A DNA stretch of 64,000 bases from Collinsella aerofaciens (GTDB lineage Bacteria; Actinomycetota; Coriobacteriia; Coriobacteriales; Coriobacteriaceae). Under the pieces are notes generated by a model, which ran no database searches, was not told where the DNA came from, and saw nothing but the letters and a program-made list of their open reading frames with translations. Where the stretch lies: positions 54,666 to 118,665 of the forward strand of contig NZ_JAQLDU010000006.1 in NCBI RefSeq assembly GCF_028209625.1. Direction: 5' to 3'. A program made the translations under genes and the position numbers. Positions within the stretch are counted from its first letter, which is position 1. The number at the start of each line of letters is the position of its first letter. This document shows positions 50,091 to 59,984 of the stretch, in pieces.

Positions 50091-50591
50091 TCAGTCCTCT
50101 CTCGTAATCGGGGCGACCGTCGCCCCGCAAAATGCAATTAAATCATCAGGTGCAAGCTCAAGCTGATAACCACGCTTGCCTCCCGAAATAAAAATGGTAT
50201 CCCAAAGGACACATGTCTCATCAATGAGCGTCCGGTAGCGTTTTTTCATACCGACCGGACTGCAGCCGCCGCGAACGTAGCCAGTCGCCGCAAGCAAATC
50301 CTTCACATGCATCATGGCCAAGGACTTCTCCCCCGCGGCACGCGCGGCGGACTTTAGATCGAGCTCGTCGGCAACAGGGATGCAGCACACGACGTGGTCG
50401 TTGGACGGCGTCACGCAGACCAAGGTCTTAAATCCTTGTCCGGGCTCCTCGCCAAGCTGCTCCGAAATCGCGACCCCCAGGCCCGCCGACTCATCACCAT
50501 CGTCTTCGTACGTATGTAGAACATAGGAAATGCCGGCGCTTTCCAGCTCGCGCATCGCATTGGTTTTTGGCGTCTTTACAGCCTTTGCCAT
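50091..50591 (-). CDS. ybaK: YbaK-type Cys-tRNA(Pro)/aminoacyl-tRNA deacylase
   Basis: 166 residues. It hydrolyses mischarged Cys-tRNA(Pro) or related species to keep translation accurate. Features: TPKTNAMRELESAGISYVLHTY, the catalytic Lys region FKTLVC, and YVRGGCSPVGMKK in the editing pocket. The ATG at 50591 has AAAGGATATG-type spacing of about seven bases; the upstream reading frame is not supported. Confidence 0.9.
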   Translation of the reverse strand: MAKAVKTPKTNAMRELESAGISYVLHTYEDDGDESAGLGVAISEQLGEEPGQGFKTLVCVTPSNDHVVCCIPVADELDLKSAARAAGEKSLAMMHVKDLLAATGYVRGGCSPVGMKKRYRTLIDETCVLWDTIFISGGKRGYQLELAPDDLIAFCGATVAPITRED

Positions 50592-50723
50592 GGCATATCC
50601 TTTCCCTCGCATTCGGACGCAAGGATTAAGTATATGTCCAATTCGGCTGCATACGTCACTTCGACACAGCAAGCGCCATCGAATCACAAGGAGTCGATGG
50701 CGCCCATAAACTGAATCGCCTAT

Positions 50724-53603
50724 TTATTGAGCATCAAGTTGAGCCTGACGCTCCCGGTCACGCCTGAGCAACGGCGCCAAAAACTTGCCCGTATAACTCT
50801 GCGGACAGTCCGCAACCTGCTCCGGTGTGCCCGAAACCACGACGGTTCCGCCGCCGTTACCGCCCTCGGGGCCCATATCGATCAGGCGGTCGGCAACCTT
50901 GATGACATCAAGGTTGTGTTCAATCACCAGCACCGTGTTGCCCGCATCGACCAAGCGCTGCAGCACATCGAGCAGCTGGCGGACGTCCTCAAAATGAAGG
51001 CCGGTCGTCGGCTCATCCAAAATATAGAACGTCTTGCCCGTCTGGCGTCGATGAAGCTCCTTGGCGAGCTTCACACGCTGCGCCTCGCCGCCCGAGAGCG
51101 TCGTAGCGGGCTGGCCCAGGCTCACGTAGCCCAAGCCTACATCGTACAGCGTCTGGAGCTTGCGCTTAATCTGCGGGATATTCCCAAAGAAGGCCAGTGC
51201 CTCGGTGACGCTCATGTCGAGCACGTCCGAGATGGTCTTACCACGGTAGGTGACCTCAAGCGTCTCGCGGTTATAGCGTTTGCCGCCGCAGACCTCACAG
51301 GGGACATAGATATCGGGAAGGAAGTGCATCTCGATCTTAATTTGTCCGTCGCCCTTGCATGCTTCGCAGCGACCGCCGCTCACGTTAAAGGAGAAACGTC
51401 CCGGCGAGTAGCCGCGCGCCTTCGACTCCGGCGTACTCGCAAACAGCGCGCGAAGATCATCCCACAGGCCAATGTACGTAGCAGGGTTGGAACGCGGCGT
51501 GCGGCCAATCGGCGACTGGTCGATATCGATAACCTTATCGATACACTCGATGCCCTCGATTTTCTTATACGGACCCACAGGGCGCGTCGAACGGTGAATG
51601 GCATTCGTAAGGGCAGGTGCGATAGTGTCGGTAACCAGGGAGCTCTTACCCGATCCCGACACGCCGGTAACGACCGTAAGCGTACCAAACTCGATCTTGG
51701 CGGTAACGTTTTTGAGGTTGTTGGCGCGGGCGCCCGTGATCTTAAGGCAGCCGCGACCGGGCTTGCGGCGCTCATCGGGAACCCGGATCATTCGTTTGCC
51801 GGTCAGATAAGCGCCCGTCATCGACTCGGGACACGCCATGATATCGGCAGGCGTTCCCGCCGCGACTACGTGTCCGCCGTTCACGCCCGCGCCGGGGCCC
51901 ATGTCGATCACATAGTCGGCAGCACGAATCGTATCCTCATCATGCTCGACGACGATGACGGTATTGCCGATATCGCGTAGGCGCTCAAGCGTCTTGATCA
52001 GGCGCTCGTTATCGCGCTGATGGAGGCCAATCGATGGCTCGTCCAAAATGTACAGAACACCCATGAGGCCGGCGCCGATCTGCGTTGCCAGGCGAATGCG
52101 CTGGGCCTCGCCTCCGGAAAGCGTCGCCGAGGCACGATCGAGGGTCAGATAGTCGAGTCCGACATCGACCAGAAAACGCAGGCGCTCCAGGATTTCCTTG
52201 ACGATGCGTCCGCCGATAAACTGTTGGCGCTCGGTGAGTTCCAGGCCCTCAAAAAACTCGAGCGACTCACGGCACGACAGACAACAAACCTCGTAAATGG
52301 ACTTGCCGCCCACGGTGACGGCGAGCATCTCGGGGCGCAAACGAGCGCCGTGGCAGCTCGAGCACGGCTCCTCGCGGATGTACTTCTCCAAGCGCGCCTT
52401 GGTGTTCTCATTCGTCGTCTCGGTATAGCGCTCGTACAGGATATTGCGCACACCCGAGAACTTGGTGTCCCACTGGCTGCGGCGCCCATCGAGCTTTTGA
52501 TAGTCGACCGAAATCTTCTGGTCGCCCATGCCGTCTAAAAACGCACGACACACCCGCGGAGGCAGATCCTCCCACGGCGTATCGACGCTCACCTTAAAGT
52601 GTTTGCAGACCGCAGCGAAAATCTGCGGATAGTAGTTAGAGTTGCCAAACAGGCTGCCAAAGACCCCGTCGGCGATCGACTTCGAGGGGTCTTCGATTAG
52701 GGCCTCGGCATCGACCGTCTTCTTAAAGCCCAGGCCATCGCACTCGGGGCACGCGCCATAGGGCGCGTTGAACGAGAAATCACGCGGCTGCAGGTCATCG
52801 ATGGAGTGTCCATGCTCCGGGCACGCTAACGCCAGCGAATACTCCAGCAACTCGCCTTCGGTCCCCTCGGGAGCGTCGCGGTCGGGCAGCAAGTATACGT
52901 TCACATTGCCGTGCGCCAGCGCAGTCGCCTGTTCAACGGACTCGGCAATACGGCCCAGCGAGTTCTCGCGAATCACGATGCGGTCGACCACGACCTCGAT
53001 ATCGTGCTTGAATTTCTTATCCAAATCGATAGGGTCATCAAGCGAGCGAACCTCGCCGTCGACACGCACGCGGCTAAAGCCCTCGGCGCGAAGGTCCTCA
53101 AACAGCTTGGTGTACTCGCCTTTTCGCCCGCGCACCACCGGTGCCAGCACAAACGCGCGGCGGCCCTCCCCCGCCGCCAGGACCTTATCGGCGACCTGGT
53201 CGGTGGTTTGGCGCTCGATAACCCGACCGCACTCGGGGCAGTGCGGCGTACCGACGCGAGCAAACAGCAGTCGCAGGTAGTCATAAATCTCGGTTACGGT
53301 GCCAACCGTCGAGCGAGGGTTTTTAGATGTCGTCTTTTGGTCGATCGACACCGCCGGCGAAAGGCCGTCGATTGAATCCAAGTCGGGTTTGTCCATCTGG
53401 CCCAAGAACTGGCGCGCATAACTCGAAAGGCTCTCGACGTATCGACGCTGGCCCTCGGCATAGATAGTGTCGAATGCCAGCGAACTCTTGCCCGAGCCAG
53501 AAAGACCGGTAATGACCACGAGTTGGTCACGCGGAATGGAAACATCGATATCACGGAGGTTGTGCTCACGAGCGCCGCGAATAACGATAGAGGAATCAGA
53601 CAT
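50724..53603 (-). CDS. uvrA: Excinuclease ABC subunit A
   Basis: 959 residues, full length. Damage recognition ATPase of nucleotide excision repair. Two ABC ATPase modules: Walker [15 protein letters not shown] near residue 33 and [14 protein letters not shown] near 650; two signature motifs ([30 protein letters not shown]). Zinc cysteines [19 protein letters not shown] and [18 protein letters not shown] are present. The ATG at 53603 has AAGGAG five to six bases upstream. It is a single gene, divergent from the LtaS-like gene. Confidence 0.97.
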   Translation of the reverse strand: MSDSSIVIRGAREHNLRDIDVSIPRDQLVVITGLSGSGKSSLAFDTIYAEGQRRYVESLSSYARQFLGQMDKPDLDSIDGLSPAVSIDQKTTSKNPRSTVGTVTEIYDYLRLLFARVGTPHCPECGRVIERQTTDQVADKVLAAGEGRRAFVLAPVVRGRKGEYTKLFEDLRAEGFSRVRVDGEVRSLDDPIDLDKKFKHDIEVVVDRIVIRENSLGRIAESVEQATALAHGNVNVYLLPDRDAPEGTEGELLEYSLALACPEHGHSIDDLQPRDFSFNAPYGACPECDGLGFKKTVDAEALIEDPSKSIADGVFGSLFGNSNYYPQIFAAVCKHFKVSVDTPWEDLPPRVCRAFLDGMGDQKISVDYQKLDGRRSQWDTKFSGVRNILYERYTETTNENTKARLEKYIREEPCSSCHGARLRPEMLAVTVGGKSIYEVCCLSCRESLEFFEGLELTERQQFIGGRIVKEILERLRFLVDVGLDYLTLDRASATLSGGEAQRIRLATQIGAGLMGVLYILDEPSIGLHQRDNERLIKTLERLRDIGNTVIVVEHDEDTIRAADYVIDMGPGAGVNGGHVVAAGTPADIMACPESMTGAYLTGKRMIRVPDERRKPGRGCLKITGARANNLKNVTAKIEFGTLTVVTGVSGSGKSSLVTDTIAPALTNAIHRSTRPVGPYKKIEGIECIDKVIDIDQSPIGRTPRSNPATYIGLWDDLRALFASTPESKARGYSPGRFSFNVSGGRCEACKGDGQIKIEMHFLPDIYVPCEVCGGKRYNRETLEVTYRGKTISDVLDMSVTEALAFFGNIPQIKRKLQTLYDVGLGYVSLGQPATTLSGGEAQRVKLAKELHRRQTGKTFYILDEPTTGLHFEDVRQLLDVLQRLVDAGNTVLVIEHNLDVIKVADRLIDMGPEGGNGGGTVVVSGTPEQVADCPQSYTGKFLAPLLRRDRERQAQLDAQ

Positions 53604-53796
53604 GGAAGCTCCTTGCCTCCTATTGCATCGAATCATACTGCCGATGAGTTTAGCGCACTCGACGCGCACAGATGTTCGTAATACAAGATTCGCAGACCTT
53701 TAGCTTTGCGTATCGGGCGCTTTGTTTCTCGAAATGCCGTGGAAAGGTTACAGTAATCTAATACTGAACTTAATTTGCTGTACCAGAGGAACGTCC

Positions 53797-55950
53797 ATGA
53801 CCGAAGATATCCCCCTTGAAATCACTTCGAGCGACATGGCCAATCTGCCCATATTCATCGCCGTCCTTATCGTGGCCGCCGTCGTCGTGCGCGTGTATTT
53901 TTCAATCAAACGCAACGAAAAGCCACCCATTGCCCGCGTCTTTTGGTGCGCGACGCTCCTCATCCCGCTCGGCGTGGTAGCTGCATGGATTACGAATCAA
54001 TCGCTCGTAAATGAGGGCAGCTCCCTATGGGTCCTTTCTTATTCGGCGCTCGGTGCTGCCGCCGTCATGCTTCTTGTCGAGCCCTTGGTTTCGGGACTTA
54101 TCGACCAAACCGACCTTGCGACGGGAACGGTTGCCTGTATTTGCCGCGACATCCTTGTCATCGCCGCTGTTTCAGCGCTCTCGTTCGTTTCAATCGAAAT
54201 TGCCTGCAACGAAACGTTCTATCGCATTCCCGCCAACTCATTCGGGTTTTCCGTCGGGTTGCTCGCGACGGTTCTGCTCTCCCTTTATTTGCTGGGACAG
54301 CGTCATGGAGGCGTCATGGTCCTCGTGCCCGTCGTCTGTTGCGTCCTTGGCATTGCCGAGCACTTCGTCATAACGTTTAAAGGCGAAGCCATCCTGCCAA
54401 GCGATATCTTGGCCCTTGGCACCGCAATGGAAGTGAGCGAGGGATACGAGTTTACCTTTACCGCCGGAATCGTAACCTCTCTCGCCCTGCTGGAGATTTC
54501 CCTGGGGCTTCTTTCGCTCATCCGACCGCGAAAGCTCCGTACGCCCACCCATGTCTTCCCCGCTATCGCCGCTAACCTCTGTGCTTTTCTGCTAGTGACC
54601 GTTGTGGGGCTCTCAGGCTTTTCCAACATCGACTTGGAGCAGGCGCTGGATTTTGGATTTGACCGTTGGCAGCCCATCACCACGTATGCGTCTCAGGGTT
54701 TTATCACTTCGTTCACCGAAATGGTCAACGAGTTGCCCATTGAGAAGCCCGAAGACTATACGCCCGATGAGGCGCAGAGCATCGAGCAGGAGCTCGCCGC
54801 CGTCTACGACAGCACATATGGCTCGAGCGAACAGCGCGCGGCGGCCGTTGCCCAGTTCAATGAAATCAAGCCGACGATTGTTGCCGTCATGAACGAGAGT
54901 TTTAGCGACCTTTCGTGCTTTGAGCAGCTCCAGGCGGCCGGGTACTCCGGCCCCGCATTCTACAACTCACTTCCCGACACACTTGTTCGCGGCACCATGC
55001 TCGCTTCGGTCGCCGGTGGCGGAACGGCGAACTCCGAATTCGAATTTTTGACCGGAGCGACAACGGCCTTTGTCGGATTAGGCAAGATCCCCTATCAGCT
55101 GTATCAGATGAATGGCGTAAACAGCCTGGCAAAGGACCTTAAAGAGCTTGGGTATACCACTACCGCTATGCACCCGCAAAACCCCGTCAACTACCATCGA
55201 GATAAAATCTATCAGCAGCTGGGCTTTGGAGACTTTCTTTCAATCGGCGATTTCGAAGGTGCGCCCTATTACCATGCCGGCGTATGCGACTACGCCACCT
55301 ACGACAAGATACTCGACCTGCTTAGAACCGACGAAGCGCCGCAGTTCATCTTTGACGTCACGATGCAAAATCACGGCGGCTACGACTATGGCACCGTTCC
55401 CGCCGAAGAGCTGACAAACTATTGGGTCGAGGGAGCCAGCGAGGGCGCCAACAGCGCGCTCAACACCTATCTCACCTGCATCAACGCATCCGACCGGGAC
55501 CTCGAGTACTTTATCAACGAGCTCCGCAACATCGGCAGACCGGTTGTTCTTGTCTTTTTTGGCGACCATCAGCCGAGCGCCGCAACGACTCTCAACGACG
55601 AGCTGTACCCTCAGGAAGATACGGCAAGCCACGCTTTCCGTATCTATCAGTCGACATATCTCGTCTGGGCTAACTATGAGATCGCCGGCAATACCGAGCT
55701 CAACGTCTACGACACCGTCGGGGCAAACGAGATTGCAGCCATTACCCTTAATAAGATCGGCGCCCCGCTCACCAATTACCAAAAGGCCCTGCTTGCGACA
55801 AGGTCAGATGTGCCCACCATCAATGTCGCCGGCCATCTCGGTGCCGACGGGCTGCGCTACGACTTGGAATCGGAAGACAGCCCCTACGCCTCGACGATCG
55901 ACAAGCTGCAGCGCATGCAATACCTCGAGTTCGCCAGCAAAGTTCAGTAA
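53797..55950 (+). CDS. LtaS-like membrane sulfatase/phosphoglycerol transferase
   Basis: 717 residues. The first roughly 280 residues hold several membrane helices; the rest is an extracellular sulfatase-fold domain. Active-site markers: the metal-binding MNESFSDLS, the Thr nucleophile in GGGTANSEFEF, and the metal-binding GDHQPS. The family covers lipoteichoic acid synthase and related enzymes that transfer phosphoglycerol from phosphatidylglycerol to cell-wall or membrane glycans. The exact acceptor is unknown. The ATG at 53797 has AGAGGA six bases upstream. Single gene on the plus strand. Confidence 0.88.
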   Translation: MTEDIPLEITSSDMANLPIFIAVLIVAAVVVRVYFSIKRNEKPPIARVFWCATLLIPLGVVAAWITNQSLVNEGSSLWVLSYSALGAAAVMLLVEPLVSGLIDQTDLATGTVACICRDILVIAAVSALSFVSIEIACNETFYRIPANSFGFSVGLLATVLLSLYLLGQRHGGVMVLVPVVCCVLGIAEHFVITFKGEAILPSDILALGTAMEVSEGYEFTFTAGIVTSLALLEISLGLLSLIRPRKLRTPTHVFPAIAANLCAFLLVTVVGLSGFSNIDLEQALDFGFDRWQPITTYASQGFITSFTEMVNELPIEKPEDYTPDEAQSIEQELAAVYDSTYGSSEQRAAAVAQFNEIKPTIVAVMNESFSDLSCFEQLQAAGYSGPAFYNSLPDTLVRGTMLASVAGGGTANSEFEFLTGATTAFVGLGKIPYQLYQMNGVNSLAKDLKELGYTTTAMHPQNPVNYHRDKIYQQLGFGDFLSIGDFEGAPYYHAGVCDYATYDKILDLLRTDEAPQFIFDVTMQNHGGYDYGTVPAEELTNYWVEGASEGANSALNTYLTCINASDRDLEYFINELRNIGRPVVLVFFGDHQPSAATTLNDELYPQEDTASHAFRIYQSTYLVWANYEIAGNTELNVYDTVGANEIAAITLNKIGAPLTNYQKALLATRSDVPTINVAGHLGADGLRYDLESEDSPYASTIDKLQRMQYLEFASKVQ

Positions 55951-56095
55951 GCCCGCCCATTCGCTTGGGCCCATCGTATTGCAAGCACGCTCGGCCCAAA
56001 CGCATCGCAAATGACTCCCGCTCGCAAACGAGGGTACAATGACGCTCGTGTCACATCGCGGGGCCCCGGCCCCAGCATATACAAAGGAGTCATAC

Positions 56096-56926
56096 ATGGG
56101 TTGCGAACACGCACAGGCCGCCGGCGGACAAACGTCGCCGTCGCAATTTGAGGAGAACACGCTGTCCGAGGTCAAGCGCGTCATCGCCGTGCTTTCCGGC
56201 AAGGGCGGTGTCGGCAAGTCATTTGTCACCGGTGCCATCGCCACCGAGCTTGCCCGTCACGGCCACAAGGTCGGCGTCCTCGATGCCGACATCACCGGTC
56301 CCTCTATCCCCAAGATGTTCGGTATGAGTGGACGCCACGTCCATGCCCTTGGCAACCTTATGCTGCCCGAAATCTCCGAGCACGGCGTCAAGGTCATGAG
56401 CTCCAACCTGCTGCTCCAAAACGAGACCGACCCCGTCCTTTGGCGCGGTCCGGTCATCGCAGGCGCCATTAGGCAGTTCTGGAGCGAGACCTCGTGGGGC
56501 CCCATCGACTACCTACTGGTCGACATGCCTCCGGGAACAGGCGACGTTGCGCTCACCGTCTTCCAGTCGCTGCCGGTCGACGGCATCGTCATCGTCACGA
56601 GCCCGCAGGATCTGGTCTCGATGATCGTCGCCAAGGCGGTCAACATGGCCGAGAAGATGAACGTCCCCATTCTGGGCATTGTCGAGAACATGAGCTATAT
56701 TGAGTGCCCTGACTGCGGCAAGAAGATCGAGGTCTTTGGCAAGAGCAAGCTCCCCGAGGTCGCAGAGCGCTATAACCTCGACATCTTGGGCCAGCTTCCC
56801 ATTAATCCGGCACTCGCCGAGGCCTGCGATAAGGGCGAGGTCGAGACCGCGCTGCCCGATGGCATGTTGCCCAAGGCAGTCTCTGCCGTCGAGGCTATTA
56901 CCCCGCACGAGACCGACGAGGCCTAA
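56096..56926 (+). CDS. Mrp/NBP35-type P-loop ATPase (iron-sulfur cluster carrier)
   Basis: 276 residues. P-loop SGKGGVGKS with the deviant Walker A of the MinD/Mrp family, DADITGPSIPKMFG, LVDMPPGTGD, and a C-terminal CPDC cysteine pair that bridges an Fe-S cluster between subunits. The family carries and delivers Fe-S clusters. The first 25 residues contain a CEH that may also bind metal. AAAGGAG lies eight bases before the ATG at 56096. The next gene starts with the base after its stop, so they are cotranscribed. Confidence 0.92.
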   Translation: MGCEHAQAAGGQTSPSQFEENTLSEVKRVIAVLSGKGGVGKSFVTGAIATELARHGHKVGVLDADITGPSIPKMFGMSGRHVHALGNLMLPEISEHGVKVMSSNLLLQNETDPVLWRGPVIAGAIRQFWSETSWGPIDYLLVDMPPGTGDVALTVFQSLPVDGIVIVTSPQDLVSMIVAKAVNMAEKMNVPILGIVENMSYIECPDCGKKIEVFGKSKLPEVAERYNLDILGQLPINPALAEACDKGEVETALPDGMLPKAVSAVEAITPHETDEA

Positions 56927-58198
56927 GTGAACGCGAGCGCCCTCTATGACGTCTTGGTAATCGGCGGCGGGGCTTCAGGCCTCGCCGCCGCCATTACGGC
57001 CGCACGCGCTGGCAAAAGCGTCTGCATCGTTGAGCGCGATGTCGCCTGCGGCCTCAAGCTCCTTGCGACCGGTAACGGCCGTTGCAACCTCTCCAACGAA
57101 TCGATCGATCCTCAGCGGTATAACCACCCCGCATTCGTCGAATCCGTCATGGGCCCCCAGCCCGAACAAGAGCTTATGGGTTTCTTCTCCTCGCTGGGCA
57201 TCATGACAACCTCCGAGGAAGGCCGGCTGTACCCGCGCTCCCTTCGCGCCGAATCGGTGCGCGACGCGCTTCTCAACGTTTGCGACCGCCTAGGTATCAC
57301 CTTAATCTGCGGAGCCAACGTTACCACGGCGCACAAAGCTTCCGAAGGCTGGGCACTCCAAATAGACCGTCCAGCGCGGGCGCTCAAGGCAAAAAAGCAC
57401 GACGACCGAAAAACGGAGCTCCGCTCGCTTCGGAAGGCGCTCGCCGATGTCCCTCGCAAGAACGAGGCCCTGCAGGCACATGCCGTAATTATCGCTACGG
57501 GCGGCAACCCCACCGGTATCGCCGATACGTTTCGCCTTCCCCTCACTTCGCTGCGCCCCATCCTCTGCCCCGTATCGGCAACGGTCGTTGGCGATCGAGC
57601 GGCACTCAAGACGTTGGATGGCCTGCGCGTCCGCGCCTGCTTGACGCTCGCCCGCAATCATAATGAGCTCTGGCACGAAGACGGTGAAGTGCTGTTTCGA
57701 ACCTTCGGTATCTCGGGTGTCGCTGTCTTCAACCTCTCTCGTCGTATCCAGCACGGCGATACGATCCTGCTCGACGTTTTCCCCGACCTCTCCAAAGACG
57801 AGTTGCTCGATATGCTCAACCGGCGCGTTGAGCTGTTCGGTGACTTTTCACCCCGCGATCCCCGTTGGCTCGACGGCATGCTCGCCCCGCAACTCTCCCG
57901 CGTCGTCTGCACAGCGTTCGAGCAGTGCCATCCAGGCTCCAACGATGTCATCCATCTGGTCTCGATCCTCAAGCACTTTAAGCTGTTTGCCGAGGGGACG
58001 ACCGATGAGCGCTCGGCGCAGGTCACGCGTGGTGGCGTATCTGTCGAGAGCATCTCAACACCCAGTCTACGCGCGCGCAGCGTTGTCGACGCCCCGCTTT
58101 ACGTCTGCGGCGAAGCGCTCGACATCGACGCCGATTGCGGAGGCTTTAACCTTGCGTGGGCCTGGCTCTCGGGCATTCGCGCTGCAAGCAGCCTGTAG
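56927..58198 (+). CDS. HI0933/YhiN-type flavoprotein
   Basis: 423 residues. FAD-binding GGGASGLAAAITAARAGK at the N-terminus, then GLKLLATGNGRCNLSN, the mark of the HI0933 family (relatives include YhiN and bile-acid BaiN reductases). The substrate is unknown in most members. The GTG at 56927 directly follows the mrp-type stop. A terminator follows at 58229. It is not obviously linked to Fe-S biology except by cotranscription. Confidence 0.85.
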   Translation: MNASALYDVLVIGGGASGLAAAITAARAGKSVCIVERDVACGLKLLATGNGRCNLSNESIDPQRYNHPAFVESVMGPQPEQELMGFFSSLGIMTTSEEGRLYPRSLRAESVRDALLNVCDRLGITLICGANVTTAHKASEGWALQIDRPARALKAKKHDDRKTELRSLRKALADVPRKNEALQAHAVIIATGGNPTGIADTFRLPLTSLRPILCPVSATVVGDRAALKTLDGLRVRACLTLARNHNELWHEDGEVLFRTFGISGVAVFNLSRRIQHGDTILLDVFPDLSKDELLDMLNRRVELFGDFSPRDPRWLDGMLAPQLSRVVCTAFEQCHPGSNDVIHLVSILKHFKLFAEGTTDERSAQVTRGGVSVESISTPSLRARSVVDAPLYVCGEALDIDADCGGFNLAWAWLSGIRAASSL

Positions 58199-58228
58199 CC
58201 GCGCAGTCTATAATCAAAAACACATTCG

Positions 58229-58260
58229 GGCCGTCTGGGATACCGGACGGCCTCTTTCTT
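58229..58260 (+). terminator. Terminator after the HI0933-type gene
   Basis: A 10-bp stem with one G-T pair and GATA loop, followed by TCTTTCTT. The next gene's binding site begins six bases later, so it could also attenuate that gene. Confidence 0.85.
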
Positions 58261-58278
58261 GCCTCTAAGGAGACCTCG

Positions 58279-59919
58279 ATGATCGAAATCACCCAAGTCA
58301 ACGCGTCGCCCGATGAAGCCGGCGATGAAAATGCCTGTCTCATTGTTGGCAAGCGAGTCGCCAAGCGCGTCCTACGTTGCAAGGACTCCGAGATCAAGTC
58401 CATCGAGCTCCACCGCAAGTCAATCGACGCTCGCAAAAAACGAGACGTCCATTTTATCCTGAGCTTTCGTGTTGAGCTGACTAGTCCCCACCTCGAGCGA
58501 GAAGCGGTCGACAGCGTTGCCGAGCGTGACCGCTCGCGCGTACGCGCGATAGAAGACGATGAGCCTTCATTCCCCTCCCCCGCCTCCGACGCGCCTCAAG
58601 AACGCCCTGTCGTTGTCGGCGCCGGATGCGCCGGCCTTTTCGCTGCGCTTACGCTCGCCGAAGCAGGTCTTAAGCCCTTGCTCATCGAGCGCGGCGACCC
58701 GGCATTTCGCCGCTCGCAGGCGATCGACCTCTTTCTAAAGGAGCGCATCCTCGACCCCGAGAGCAATATCCAGTTTGGCCTGGGCGGCGCGGGGACCTTC
58801 TCGGACGGCAAGCTCAATACGGGAACCAAAAATCCCGCCCATCGCCTTATCCTCGAAACCTTCGTCGAGGCGGGTGCGCCCCGCGATATTCTGTGGGATG
58901 CCAAGCCGCACATTGGCTCCGACATCCTTCCCACGGTCGTCACCGCTATATCCCAGCGCATCGAGCAGCTCGGAGGTGTCGTCCGTTATCGAACGAAGCT
59001 CGTCGACATTCGCATCGACGCGTCTGGCGCCATCACCGGTATTGATGTCCAATCGTCCCAAGACACCGCTTGCGAGCCAATCGAGACAAAGCACCTCATC
59101 CTCGCCTGCGGGCATTCTGCTCGCGATATTTTTGAGCTCCTTAAGGACCACAACGTGGTCCTCGCACAAAAGACCTTTGCCATGGGCGTTCGCATCGAGC
59201 ATCCGCAGCGCGACATCGACCGAGCCCAATTCGGAGCCTCGGCGGGACATCCTGCCCTCGGAGCAGCCCCCTACAAGCTCGTCGCCCATCTTCCCAACGG
59301 CCGCAGCGTGTTCTCGTTTTGCATGTGTCCCGGCGGGCAGGTTGTCGCCGCCTCTTCCGAGCAGGGCCACTTGTGCGTCAACGGCGCCAGTCTCAATGCC
59401 CGCGACGGACGCAACGCAAATGCCGCCCTGCTCGTTAACGTCACGCCTGAGGACCTTCCCAACGATGACCCACTCGCCGGCATCGAGCTCCAGCGCGCCT
59501 GCGAGGCGGCCGCCTACCGCCTGGGCGGTTCCAACTGGAACGCACCGGCACAGCTCGTCGGAGATTTCCTCGCAGGACGCGCCAGCAAGGCGCCCGGAAA
59601 GGTAAAGCCCACCTATCCGCTCGGTGTGACCTGGACGGCAATTGACGAAGCCCTGCCGCAGCATATCGTCGAGTCGCTCCGCCTAGGACTTCCCCTACTT
59701 GGAAAAAAGCTACGAGGCTACGACCGCTCCGATGCTGTCCTTACCGGCGTGGAGACTCGCTCGAGCTCACCGGTCACCGTCACCCGAGACCGAACATGCC
59801 ATGCCGTGTCGACCCCGGGCCTCTACCCTTGCGGTGAGGGAGCTGGATATGCCGGCGGCATCATGAGCGCCGCCACCGACGGCATCCGTTGTGCCGAAGC
59901 CCTGATCGCAGACCTCTAA
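58279..59919 (+). CDS. FAD-dependent oxidoreductase of the COG2509 type
   Basis: 546 residues. The first 95 residues form an extra domain (KRVAKRVLRCKDSEIKSIE), typical of this uncharacterised family; a Rossmann FAD site follows (VVGAGCAGLFAALTLAEAG near residue 110), with GLGGAGTFSDGKLNTGTKN and GEGAGYAGGIMSAATDG at the C-terminus. No substrate is known. AAGGAGA precedes the ATG at 58279. It converges on uvrB; a hairpin lies between. Confidence 0.85.
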   Translation: MIEITQVNASPDEAGDENACLIVGKRVAKRVLRCKDSEIKSIELHRKSIDARKKRDVHFILSFRVELTSPHLEREAVDSVAERDRSRVRAIEDDEPSFPSPASDAPQERPVVVGAGCAGLFAALTLAEAGLKPLLIERGDPAFRRSQAIDLFLKERILDPESNIQFGLGGAGTFSDGKLNTGTKNPAHRLILETFVEAGAPRDILWDAKPHIGSDILPTVVTAISQRIEQLGGVVRYRTKLVDIRIDASGAITGIDVQSSQDTACEPIETKHLILACGHSARDIFELLKDHNVVLAQKTFAMGVRIEHPQRDIDRAQFGASAGHPALGAAPYKLVAHLPNGRSVFSFCMCPGGQVVAASSEQGHLCVNGASLNARDGRNANAALLVNVTPEDLPNDDPLAGIELQRACEAAAYRLGGSNWNAPAQLVGDFLAGRASKAPGKVKPTYPLGVTWTAIDEALPQHIVESLRLGLPLLGKKLRGYDRSDAVLTGVETRSSSPVTVTRDRTCHAVSTPGLYPCGEGAGYAGGIMSAATDGIRCAEALIADL

Positions 59920-59946
59920 CGCACGAATTCCAGCGCGCAAAAGACG

Positions 59947-59980
59947 CATGCCCCGAGCTCCGCAGGGAACTCGGGGCATG
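59947..59980. terminator. Bidirectional hairpin between convergent genes
   Basis: An 11-bp perfect stem (CATGCCCCGAG/CTCGGGGCATG) with a 12-nt loop. No long T-run on either side, but the position between two gene ends fits a shared terminator. Confidence 0.65.
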
Positions 59981-59984
59981 TTCG